Assembly (NCBI RefSeq): GCF_037975245.1
Contig: NC_092570.1
Coordinates: 823,501-887,500, forward strand
DNA from: Apostichopus japonicus
Taxonomy: Eukaryota; Echinodermata; Holothuroidea; Aspidochirotida; Stichopodidae
Length of the DNA: 64,000 bases
Direction: 5' to 3'
The position numbers and the translations under genes are program-made. This document shows positions 1 to 11,900 of the stretch, piece after piece (position 1 is the first letter of the stretch; each line of letters begins with the position of its first letter). The notes beneath the pieces were generated by a model. It made no database searches, had not been told where the DNA came from, and saw only the letters and a program-made list of their open reading frames with translations.

Positions 1-2200
1 TGATTTATTGACACCATTTATGAAATGTTTATCCTTTGTATCACTACCGTTACCATCGGCAAACTGTAACACAAAAAAATCATAATAATAACAACTATAC
101 CACTGATATTAATCTCCTCGCACGCGACTGAAAAGTCTCTCTCAATTTTGATTCGTCCTCAAACACTGCTATTATATGTGGCTATATATTCGAATTAATT
201 TCTGGCCCGCGGCATCCTACAACTTTAAATACCAAATAACGGTACATAATCCAACCGTGACCATAGCGATAAATATCTCAAAGAGAAAAACATGCACAAG
301 AATTGCATTTTAAATCACACTTTTCGGTTTTAACCCAAACGTTCGGTTATTTTTTCTCGGCGCCGTGACATAGCTATACATCCAGAATAGATGACATTCA
401 ATTTGATAAAAAATATATCTAAATTATTCTGATAAAGTCAAGTTTTCGTCCCTGGATCCGCAGAAAACAAATTTCCCGTCCAATATATGTTTCTTCACTC
501 AAATCTGTGATATAATGAACCACAAGTTATGATCTTCCCCCGTCAAATGAAATCCTCCTCCGCAGCAAACAATGCGGCATGAATTGTAATCCGCAGTCGA
601 TTTATATTCAAGTCACGCAAGATATGCTTTTCCCTTTTATTATATTATATTATACTTATAGTTGACCAGCGATACTGTAATCAAGAGGCTTGCTATATTA
701 TATACTATTTTTAGCTCTTGGTTTTGCCTCTATGCAGGAATACGGCACGCATCGGTCCGCAGTGAGTTAATACCGCTTGCAATTATGTTGGTTATTAAAA
801 TTTGATTACATGAATCTCAAATACAGACTATTTCCTGTACGTATACCCGCTCTTGTATGTACAAACCAATCACAACAATGCTCACTGCTGTCTTCAGTTG
901 TTGTTGCTACAATTAAAATATTCTTCGTTTTCCGGTCGACGTATATAAAGTACACCACCGAAGGCTGTGATGAAATGGACTTAGATGGGTCTATCTATAC
1001 AAATGTAGGACAAAACTGGGTCATCATTATTGATATGAACCATTGTTCTGTGATATTTTTACTCTATTGTGGAATTTCTGACTGAGGCTATATATAATAG
1101 TTGCATTAATAACATAAATCAATGACTGAAGATTAATTTTTAATAAAGCCTACCGTACTTTTCCGAGAAGTCCATCGTGTGTAGGAGCTAGTGTAAACTC
1201 AAATGTATAGAGGATGGACAGGCAATACAATACGTCATCGCAATTAATACTTTTGATTGGTCCAAACTTCTAGGCCATCTCTCTGATTGGCTGAACCAGT
1301 AGTTTGTAGTGTTAGGCGTCAGTTACCGATCATCAAAGAAACGCTGCAGTGTACACAAAATTGTGCAACTCTATATAATTTGAAATATGAATCGCAACAC
1401 TGACATTTCCTAATTTCTCAGTTTTTGGATAATTTGTTGATATTATTTCTTCCACGTTCGTACCAAATTCTCGGAAGATAAAATGTATCCCCAAAGGCAA
1501 GACAATACACAGAAAGACAACGAAATGAAGAAATATATTGGAAGGGTGAGGTCCGCTAGCAATTCCTTGTACATAGCCAAGCAGCATTAAACTATAGCCT
1601 ATTTGAAACACTTCCCTAGAAGATTTGATCGAGAATAAAGGCTTTCTCGATTACTTGACCTTTCTTCCTGGAAGTAAGTCTCGGTGATACAGTGATCAAT
1701 GCTTGGTTTCCCATTACTGGCAAACATTGTTTCCGAATTTTTTCAACAACATACCAGTTTTGAAATGTTTCGTAAAGTTAATAAACTAACATGACTGTCT
1801 CGGGCTCGTAGCCAGCTTTCGTCTTGTGAGCAGTTGAGCCTGTTGAGGGATCATAACCAAATTTCTATCCTGCATTTTAAGATGTACCGGAAGATTAGTT
1901 ATGCTTATTACAGCGAAGAGCACGTGATTTTCAACGTGAGGAGCTAAATTCTTAATTTCCACGATTGAAGAAAAGAAAATCCACGCGCACCCCAAAAGAA
2001 AATAGCATGAGACAAAAGCAGAGAAATAAGATTTGACTCATAATTGAAAAATAAGGAATACTGTTTTAGAAAATTTATATATTGTAATTTTTTTGACCCC
2101 CTGAGACCGTTGTCAGCAATACTTGGCTATGGAATAAAAATTACAAAATGTATCATAAAGAAAGTATGACGCTAGATGACTACGAGAGATACTCATGGAA
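1..2200. other. Intergenic DNA, no gene seen
   Basis: AT-rich DNA with no exon, RNA gene or clear repeat that I can support. A 92-codon minus-strand frame at 1333-1611 contains one hydrophobic stretch, but it has no recognisable family signature and no convincing splice context, so it is not called. Confidence 0.5.
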
Positions 2201-2960
2201 TTAATGCCAATTAACGAGGCGAGGATTTGAGATTTTGAAGTCAAATTTCACAGCTTTGGTTTTAGAAATGTTGAGAGATAATTCGTTCGTATTTAGCCAA
2301 TGATAAATTTGACAAAACTTGGTCTCTCCCTCAGCAATTGCTTCATGAATTGTGTCCTGTTGAAATAGGACTGTAGTTTCGTCAGCAAAATAAAACAGGT
2401 ATGGCTTTTGATGACGACACATGAATGTTGTTGATATAGGCCTATAGGAATAATGATGGCCCTAGTATGGAACCTTACGGCATACCTATATCGGTTTTTT
2501 TTTACAAGAAGAAACATTACTGAAGTAAACAAACTGAATCCTATTTGATAAGTAGCTAGCAAACCCGTTATAACCTATACCCCGAATGCCATAAGCATAG
2601 AGCTTCCTCATAAGAAATAGTATAGCATCAATAGTGTCAGAAGTCTTGGAAAGCTCGAGGAAAACACAGATTGTAGAAAGTTTATTATGCAGCCCGAGGA
2701 GATTTTACCTAATACGGTGAAGGTTGCTGTGTCAGTTTAATATTTTTTACGAAACCCATAATGAATAGAATTTAAAATGTAATGTTTCTCAAGAAAATTA
2801 ATAAGGCTGTATACATAAGACGTTTAACTATTTTTGAAATACAAGGTAAGAGTAAAAGACAGGTCTACAATTAAAATAACAGATTATTGTCGCCTGACTT
2901 AAAGACTGGGATAACTCTGGCAAGCGTACAGTCAGATGGAAATACGCCACGTGAGAAGGA
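2201..2960 (-). pseudogene. Decayed non-LTR retrotransposon reverse transcriptase
   Basis: Reading the minus strand from about 2960 down to 2201, and moving between frames, gives the order of motifs of a jockey/CR1-type LINE reverse transcriptase. First comes a segment with ARVIPVFKSGD. Next is a degraded FLELSK...DTIDA block, then a YGIRGIGYNGF..YLSNR block, then a GxPxGSILGP block with stop codons in it. Last is FADETT, the position of the catalytic YADD motif, followed by LNTNELSLNISKTKAVKF. Frames change several times and there are internal stops, so this is a dead, 5'-truncated copy. The catalytic Asp pair reads as Asp-Glu. Clade assignment is by motif order only. Confidence 0.8.
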
Positions 2961-2979
2961 TCGATTAATAATCAGTGGT

Positions 2980-3663
2980 AATATAGAATGTGCGTGATAT
3001 AGGATGTGCGTGATATAGGATGTGCGTGATATAGGATGTGCGTGATATAGAATGTGCGTGATATATAATGTGCGTGATATGGAATGTGCGTGATATAGGA
3101 TGTGCGTGATATAGAATGTGTGTGATAAAGGATGTGCGTGATTTAGGATATGCGTGATATAGAATGTGTGTGATATAGAATGTGCGTGATATAGAATGTG
3201 TGTGATATAGAATGTGTGTGATATAGGATGTGTGTGATATAGAATGTGCGTGATATAGGACGTGCGTGTTATAGAATGTGCGTGTTATAGAAAATGTGTG
3301 ATATAGAATGTGCGTGATATAGGATGTGCGTGATATAGAATGTGTGATTTAGAATGCGCGTCATATAGAATGTGTGTGAGATAGAATGTGCGTCATAGAA
3401 TGTGTGATATAGAATGTGCGTGATATAGAATGTGTGTGATATAGAATGTGCGTGATATAGAATGTGTGATATAGAATGTGCGTGATATAGAATGCGTGTG
3501 TCATATAGCATGTGCGTCATATAGAATGTGTGTGATATAGAATGTGCGTGATATAGGATGTGTATGATATAGAATGTGTGTGATATAGAATGTGTGTGAT
3601 ATAGAATGTGTGTGATATAGAATGTGTGTGATATAGAATGTGCGTGATATAGAATGTGCGTAG
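2980..3663. repeat. 16-bp minisatellite (GAATGTGCGTGATATA)n
   Basis: About 40 tandem copies of a 16-bp unit with small variants (GG for GA, TGTG for TGCG, an occasional loss of 2-4 bp). It begins directly next to the reverse transcriptase remnant. The 143-codon minus-strand frame here, a run of HTFYITHILYHTHSIS-like repeats, is a product of the array and not a gene. Confidence 0.95.
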
Positions 3664-4323
3664 CGTCAGTGTTGCCCACACATGTTAGTGTGATTCTCAA
3701 AGCAGAATGACAACATGGATATTGCTCTGCAGGGGTGTACGACCATATTCTTAGTTGTTTGATGTAACTTGAATCCGTATATAAACTATGTTCTAAATAG
3801 GTATTAACAAATGTTGTTTACGTCTATTAGTGTCATTCATTTTGCTCTCTTCGGCTGCTTAACTAGAATTTCATACAATTATAAACGTACCATGAGATGG
3901 TTACAAGATTTATATTAAAATGCCTGAGCGAGCCCAAAATTAGTTTCATTACCGGTAGCGATTATTATGTAGCGCGTAAAATTTGTCAGTAAAATAATAA
4001 ACTACAATCAAATCTCCGCACAATCTGTATATTGACTAAATACATATGAACGTATTCTCTAGGGAATAAATGAAAACATGTGCTAAGTTATCGATTCATA
4101 AATTTATTGATCGACGCAAGATTTCAAAGAAAATTCTTCTGCATTTTGTTTATTGACGATTCTATATACTGAGCAATTTGCAAACTGAACACGGAAATTG
4201 GAAAGTAAAGTGCATTCTAAAAGAATTATCAGCTGGATTAGATCCGTTTTCCCCATAATTTAAAAAAAACTGTCACTGTTTGTTTTCTTTGTGACCAATT
4301 CTCTTCTAATCCGTTAAGTATAA

Positions 4324-4371
4324 ATGGCGGAGTGTATAGCGGAGTGTATAGCGGAGTGTATGGCGGAGTGT
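4324..4371. repeat. Short tandem repeat of about 12-13 bp at a SINE head
   Basis: Four copies of a GGCGGAGTGTATA-like unit run straight into the tRNA-like head of the SINE that follows. The last copy is part of the SINE itself, so the array looks like local duplication of the SINE 5' end. Confidence 0.75.
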
Positions 4372-4600
4372 ATAGCCTAGTGGTTAACGCCGGCGTCTCC
4401 CAGTCATGAGATCCCCGGTTCGATTCCCCGCCGACAGCAATGTGTGTCGTCTGGCAAGGGTGTTGTTCAATAACAACTTCCCGACATGGACGTTAAATGG
4501 ATGTGTGCCGAGAGATTGGCTTCGGTCAGCTTGCGAGTCTACAAGCCTCCATGGCTTCTTTCGCGAGTTCCTGCTTGCGGGAAGATCACATATACATACA
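4362..4600 (+). mobile_element. tRNA-derived SINE
   Basis: The head resembles a tRNA gene, with the RNA polymerase III A box TAGCCTAGTGG at 4373-4383 and the B box GGTTCGATTCC at 4418-4428, 34 bp further on. A tRNA-unrelated body continues to about 4600 and ends near an ATACATACATA tail. The spacing and the long body argue for a SINE and against a functional tRNA, because no 3' acceptor stem closes after the B box. The precise end is uncertain. Confidence 0.75.
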
Positions 4601-4605
4601 TAAAG

Positions 4606-7600
4606 ACGCTTATTTACGACGGTATATGATTTGTTAAAGCGACAGTCGTGTATGTACAAAGTTATAAATATGAACCTTGAGCAAAAGTCATACTGGCGAA
4701 AGCGAGATCTTTCTTCAGTACTCACCCCCCCCCCCTCCAACCCGTCGTCAGATCCGACTTTCCCTAAGTGCCTCTCTCTCATGTTCTCTTTATATCTGCA
4801 TAGTAAACCATAAGGTCTATACCGGTACGTCTATATGTTAAAGAAGCAAGAATGAGAACCAACTTATTTGACCTTATTATGACCTTAGATGTCACATATT
4901 GTTTGTGTCAGTCATGTCGATGTTAAAGGTGTGACGTCATAGAGACAATTGACCGCCCCCTTTAATTTTCAGTGCTTTTCTTGATGGAAGTACACATTGT
5001 TATAACTAGAAAAACTGCCGTTATTAGAGGTTATGGTTAGAATGACAAGCATCACAAAACAAAACAAAAAACATAAATGTAATAACAGTATTGAAACATG
5101 CAAGCACAGGGGCATTGACCAATGCGGTAACATTAGACCCATATGAAGGATGTTTGTAAGCTGTTTAGGAAGAAGACCTTCACAAGGATACCTCTAACAC
5201 ACATATGAATGATGCCTATATGTAGTTACGCCACTGCCTCGATCGTCCGTCCGGGGGGGGGGGGGGGACGTTCATTCGGGGGATATTTTTTATTAAGTAT
5301 TCATCACTACAACCTTGCGTTTTAGATCTAATTTATAGTATAAATCGGTCTCAGAAAGTACCATTTAGCGTGAAACCTACTACACTCCTCTTTCTTAATT
5401 TTTCGTGCAAATCCTGTGCAAATCACTGCATGGCTCCCTCTCATTGATAGAGAATTAATAAATAAAAAAATAAAACCTTTCGATTTCTCACGCTGTTTCA
5501 TTGAACACCTGTTAAAATGTGCCATACAAAAGGCTCACTTATTATTAAATAAAATTTTATTACGCTCCACAACACGGTGCAAGAAGCCAAGTTAAGCATA
5601 GCTAGAAGTGGGATTCTTACATTCAAAGATGAAACTTTGTTATGACTCCCCCACCCCCCCCCCCCTCTGTATTAATTATATTTCCTTGGAAGTATGAATC
5701 ATCAGTTTTTGAAAAAGTAACCTTGCTCAAAATAAAATTGGCCCAAAAAATAATTGGAAGTATCAATAAATCATGATTGGTTAGAACCTGATTCTAACCG
5801 GTAAACATGAGAATACACGTTCTGCAATTATTTTACGTGCGTACATGTTACATGTTCGTGAGGTTTATTCCTCAACGTATAATATATTCCTAACTATTAA
5901 CATATGCTTCAAACGAAGATCAAAGGAACTAAGAGTCATTTTTAATTACATTAATATTTTCAATTTTTTTCTTTGTTTGTATATAAATTAATTTGTCTAG
6001 TATAAGAATTCCACCTGTTATCTTTGTGAAGTAATTCTTACATGGGTAATTCAATAGATACAGTCGATATGGTAACAAAACGTTGATAATTATTGCGTTA
6101 TTGTGTTTCCATGGCAACATATACATCAAATGACTCTAAATGGGTAGTAATTGCGTATACCGCTAAAGCAACACATATATTATCATCTGGCCTTACGTCA
6201 CACCAACATGAGTGACGTCAACAACAACCACGTTTACCCTTCTCCACATGGCTTCCCTGAAAGATGTATCTGTAGGACACACGCACCCCTTAAGATACGA
6301 GACAGGGCCCGGGTTCGAAATTATTGGCATAAACAACTAGTTTCTTGAAAGTGTAATCAATTGACTTGACGTCTATTGTTCAAAGCGTGCATCCACATCT
6401 GGTAATGGGGTACACTAAAAGTCGATTTGAATTCAGTTGCCAAGGGGAGCGAGTAGTGGAAAATGTTACGGTGGCAACGAAATTTTTATATACTGGCAAC
6501 ATAGATTCCTATCTATGTGAAAAACAAATATGCGAACTCAACTTTGTGGGTTATGTTCTTAACAAAGATTTACGTCTCACATCTGTCTTTTAACGTGAAA
6601 GGGATACTATAATCCTGACCAGAATGCAACGTACTTAATAAGCTAGCCTTTTTTAGAGGCGTCAGAAAAGTGTCGTCTGCTACAAATATGTACGTGAAAA
6701 ACATAGTTTGCTGGGCACGTTTGTAGCTCAGTATATACACGATTCTTTGGCTAGATACTAGGGATCTTTCACAAATTCCAACTGGCATTGAGCACCGGTG
6801 AAATCTGTTTTTGCGCTCTATTATCTAGCTTGCCAAGACTAACTTAGGCCAAAGCTAACATACCGGTAGTCTAGGCCATATAAATTGAACCTACTTCAAT
6901 GTCTATGGTATAGGCTTACTTACCAGTCTGTTCCTTATGAGGCGCGTCTTTATCCTTCGTCATTATACAAACCAGGCACATCATAATCTTCGCTTGTATC
7001 TGTTTAGTCGCCCCCCGCCCACCCCACCCACTCGATTCAGGCCATGTGTTCCAACAATCCGATAAGCAAGGCCAGTAGACATTACAACGTTGTTAGGGCC
7101 TACTTGTTAGATCACAAAGCGAATCAATATACTGCATACACGTACTTTTTACGTGACCCGCCTCGCACACTACATTAGGGGTTGCTAGTTTTTCTGGACG
7201 CAATCGTCGGGTGTAAAAAAGAACCCATAAACCACTTCTTTTGTAACTAGTTTGAGAAATGCATTCCAGAGATTCCGAAATCATTGGAAAGAATCAAAAC
7301 GCCTCTGTGGAGTCCACATGGGCGAAGCAGTCCCATGAAGGCCTGTAGTATTTTATTAGCTTAAAATTACCCAAGGAAATTTGGACGAAACAATGTCAGT
7401 ATTGCTATCATGGGCGGTGGGGCAAAATGAAGGGCATGGAGAACAACTGAGGGAAGCATCAAGATTGGGGGTCAAATGCACCCTATGACCCCCCCCCCCA
7501 TTGCCCCGTCTTGGCATATATGCAACCTTGAGTCGAACTAATTAAACAACATGAAATAGTTGAAATCAATGTTCTTTGGGGGAATTTAACAATTTTCAGC

Positions 7601-8742
7601 CACTATTTCTCTTGAATTTGGTACGCTATTAAAAAAAAAAAAACAATATGCTGTTTGGCCGTACATTTCACTTTCCTTCTGCGAATGAAATTTGAAAATT
7701 GCAAGAGAAAAAAACCCAGTTTACTGTCTGACAGCAAAGACAAATTTCTTTCTTTTTTTCTGGAAAGATTAAGAAATTGCACTTTTAACTAATGATTCAA
7801 AATAATATTCTTTGAACGAAAAGAAAATGAATATACATTATCCATATTGCACTGCAATATGCTAACTATATGCAATATATCAACATGAGTTTAATGGGTG
7901 TAACATGGTGTGGGAAGGGTAGGGGGGCGGTGTCCTCATATTAATATTAAAGACAAAGGAAAATACCCCCCAGCGTACTATTTGGACGTTAATCAGACTT
8001 TCCCTTCTTGAATATATGTGTTGCCCGTACACAAAATGTACGAGTTGTTATTGAGTTTATTTTATACTTCATAAGTAACTAAAGGAGAACTCTTTATACT
8101 GTACATAGCCTGCACTAATAGCATAAAAGTACTTGGAAGACATAAACCATAATGTATTGAAAAAAAATCATATACCCCCACCCCCAGCCCTATACACATC
8201 TTATGGGATAAAATATTCCAGATGTGTCCATTTATGTATGAATAAAACTCAGTGAATTAACATGGTAAAATAATATGGAACTATTTACATATAGATTTTC
8301 AATTGTCATTGAAAATTTACAATGGCTTTTTTTTTTTGCTTTTTGTTTTGCTTGCAATGACTTCACTTTAAGTATTCTAATCCAATTGAAGTATTTTTTA
8401 GTTAAGTAATTCTATGTGCTTGTTTGTATTTCTTCTTTTTGGGAAAAGTATAGTTCTGGTTCATAAATATTAGTTCTGGTTCATCAATATGAATTATCAA
8501 ACAACCATCTTGAGTAGAAAACTTCAAGATGTAATCCTGATAAAAGGCAGAACATCACCAATAGACATGTGATCATTCCCTGACATGAAAAAACAATTAT
8601 CATATCATTTATTTATGTCATTCATCAAGAACTGTAATTAGCATGAGCTGGAAAATATTTGGCCAAATTCCTTCAAGTTCTGCAGCTAACTGTGCCTCTG
8701 AAGCGTCGTCCCTCCTCCATGAAACATAACTGAATCACTGTT
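4606..8742. other. Intergenic DNA downstream of the GDPD gene
   Basis: AT-rich sequence with homopolymer tracts (a G run at about 5251-5266, C runs at about 5650-5665 and 7490-7499) and no supportable gene. It includes the probable 3' UTR of the minus-strand GDPD gene. TTTATT at 8608-8613 reads AATAAA on the minus strand, about 275 nt past the stop codon, and is the best poly(A) signal candidate. Confidence 0.5.
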
Positions 8743-8898
8743 GCATCTAGAATGAAGTCTCTCTTTGTCTTCTGCTGGCATCTAGAATGAAGTCTCTCTT
8801 TGTCTTCTGCTGGCATCTAGAATGAAGTCTCTCTTTGTCTTCTGCTGGCATCTAGAATGAAGTCTCTCTTTGTCTTCTGCTGGCATCTAGAATGCAGT
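8743..8898. repeat. 35-bp tandem repeat overlapping the GDPD stop codon
   Basis: About four copies of a 35-bp unit containing GCATCTAGAATGAAGTCTCT. On the minus strand the last coding segment of the GDPD gene is itself a divergent copy (CAGCAGAAGAC then AGAGAGAC), and the TAG stop at 8887-8889 is the CTAG inside the unit. The array therefore covers the C-terminal codons and the start of the 3' UTR. Confidence 0.9.
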
Positions 8899-8950
8899 CT
8901 CTTGTTGTCTCTCTTCGTCTTCTGCTGTTATATTCCGTTTTCGTTTTCTC
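8887..8950 (-). CDS. GDPD5: GDPD exon 14 (last coding exon)
   Basis: Encodes the cytosolic tail RRKRKR then NITAEDEERQQETAF and a TAG stop. It enters in phase 2 after a CTAG acceptor. The basic cluster directly follows TM6, as expected for the cytosolic side. Confidence 0.75.
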
Positions 8951-11900
8951 CTAGCATGAGCAAAATTAGATATGACATGAACCTTGTTCACAAACTTGGA
9001 ACAATAAACTAAGGTGAAAATGAAAGCATTTTACAAGGAGTTAATTTTTTTTGTGTTACAAGTAGGATAGAATGGAGACGGTGGCTAAACTTCTTGCTAA
9101 CGACAAACACTTTCCATCTCTAGAATGGCCCGCCTCTCTCTTGCCCATATCAGGGGCTTCACACACCCCCCCACCCCACAGGGAAAATGATGTCAGTGAA
9201 GTGGAAGTCTTTATAAATGCATGATACACTCATGGGCAGAAGAGAATACATTATTCTTGATCTCATGCTTTGCCTGGACCTACTAACTGACCCCAGGCCC
9301 TGGGGTTGTAGTCCCAAATGACCAACCTAGCTTGCCAGGGCTGGCTCCTATTCACCAAATCTATTCCCCTATCCCCCTAGATGAAACATTGCACTTTATC
9401 TATTTCTTTCATTCTGTGTAAAAACTAACTCTCTCTTTCTGCTTTTACTAATTTTAATTTAATTTTAATTCTCAGGTTTACAGTCTTGTTCAGGGCCAAG
9501 GCCTTCTCACACGACTTTACAACTTAACCCTGGTCATTGGTAACATGTCACACCTACACACCAAAGTGTGCACGATTCAATCAATCTCTCCTGGGGCACC
9601 ACAGTGCACCACAACCATGTGTCCCCCGGGGGACTTCCCATAGGGTGCAGCCACAAACCGGCGCAAACAACTATATTTACAAGTTACCTCGCAAGTCCCT
9701 ATTTATACACCTGTGTGAAGAGAGGCAATGGAGATAAAGCGCTTTGCCCAAGGACACAACGTAATGATCTGGCCAGGGCTCGAACCTGTAATCCTTAGAT
9801 CACAAGTCCACTGCCTTAACCACTTGACCACAATGCCCTACTAATTTGGATGGTATTGCTGATTAAGAAAATAATTGAAGAAATTAATTAAATAAACAAA
9901 ATAAAAAATTGAATTAGCTAGCAAATTAAGTTACAGATAAACTAATATTATTTATGTAAATAGAATAATTGTTAGAAACCTGAGTTGGCAAACTAGAAAG
10001 ATAACGGCCCACATGAAGGAGACAACATCGTACATTACCCACATGATGAGATAATGTGTGTGAGTCTGAAATCAAGAAAACCAGCAATGTGGTGAAATAC
10101 AACATGAGAGCTTAGTATATTACATAATGAGAGGAACAGCAAAAAGGTAAGAAATATAGACAGGGCATTGAAAGCAATAAACTTTCCAATTTGCTGCGTT
10201 CTTTATAACTAACCACACCGTTTTTCAGTTTTTGCATAAAACTAATTTCATTAACTTGTGAGGTTTTCATTTTATATCTTTTAACTTTGCTCGCTTTATT
10301 ATTTTCCCAGAAGTCCTTGCATCTGGTGTCATCTTATGTCATTCTCAGTTTTCCTTTGACAGCTACCTTAAATTTTCTGTTATTTCCGGTTTAAATAATC
10401 ACAGTGACTGTGACATTATGAAGAATGTCTTGGCCTTTTATTGTACTAATTCAATATGGTTCAAATTACCTACGTAATTTGATTGAAAAGTTTCAATGTT
10501 GACACTGAGATAATTAATCAATTAATTGAAAGGAGCAAGATGGCCTTTAAAACTCTGACTAGAATCATTTAGGAGAAAAAAATTGAAATGTAAGACAGAT
10601 ATTGAAGTCCAGGGTTCCTAGAAAAGCATCTATTTGAACTGAGCCTGAGGTTGCCGTTTTGTGCGTATATTATGGTTTATAATTGTTACTGTTCACATTT
10701 ACGAATTGCAAATGCAAGTCACCTTGACTATTAGATCAAACTGTTAAGGCAATAAAAGAAAGTAGGAATTTGTCATTTTTGTACACATGAGAAAAAGAAA
10801 AAAAAAAGGTAAATTTTTGATTTTGATGCAATCATTTATTACTTTGACATTTGACATTCATAGAAGTCTTGCCCTTTAAATGTTCTGTGGATTTGGTTTA
10901 ATCCCCAAAATTTGACAACCAAAAGGTACACAAACAGATGCAATGTGGAAACTCACAAAGTTAAAAGCTTTTAGCTGATGCATTTAGAATTTTAAGATTT
11001 CACAAATGAACAACAACAAAACCCCAGAAATGTAGGATGTCTAGTCACCTTAAACTGTGCACAACTGAGAGCTACTTATAACAGATGTTTTAGAGCCAAT
11101 GACGCTAGAAAGCAAGCAAAAAACTGATCTGTTATTTAACTTTCTTTTCCTATTTTTTACTACTGTATTCAGGCAATTCTCAAAACTCCCTGAAAATAAA
11201 TTACGCATAAACTTGGTTCTGTATGTTCCCTTTTTCGATAAACGAAACAAAATCTTTTGAGAAATAGTACATCTCCTGCTGTATAAAGGTGATATTTAGG
11301 TGAATATAAGGCTATATGAGGGCCTGAAGTTTCTATCTTAACAGTATCCTGAATACAGGCAGACTGAAAAACAGGCCCAGCAAAGATGTAACAACTCAGT
11401 TTGCTATATTACTGAATAAATTTTGAGTCACAGTATGCTGTGCTTTTTACTTTAACTTTGATCTTTTTCATGTTAGCAATGAACTAATTCTCACCAACTG
11501 CCATGATGGTTCCTCCATGTCCCTGAGGTCTCTGCAAAATGAGGTTGTAACAGAAAAAGTCTGGCCGCACCAAAACAAAGAATACACCCATCTTTTATTG
11601 ATGGTCCAAACGTTTGTGCTTATTCCCTCATTATTCTTCTCTCTGAAATGAGTAATGTAAGTACCATGACTTGTAAGATATCTGTCTTCAAAGTAATCAG
11701 GAAAGTGCTTAGGATCAGCTAGTTTCTTACCCCCCCCCCTGCCATGGGCACCCTGCCAGCCCCTCCCTATTTGTCCTAACCTCCAGACATTTGTGCTTAT
11801 TCCCTCATTATTCTTCTTTCTGAAATGAGTAATGTAAGTACCATGACTTGTAAGATATCTGTCTTCAAAGTAATCAGGAAGGTGCATAGGATCAGCTTAT

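Noticed and set aside
1333-1611. 92-codon minus-strand frame with a hydrophobic segment
   Set aside because: No family signature, no conserved Trp/Asn motifs of a receptor TM, weak splice context. Considered as the last TM exon of the GDPD gene and dismissed once the true one was found at 9980-10065.
3269-3700. 143-codon His/Tyr/Ile/Ser repeat protein
   Set aside because: It is a straight translation of the 16-bp minisatellite.
4362-4435. Functional tRNA gene
   Set aside because: A and B boxes are present, but no matching acceptor stem closes and the sequence runs on into a SINE body.
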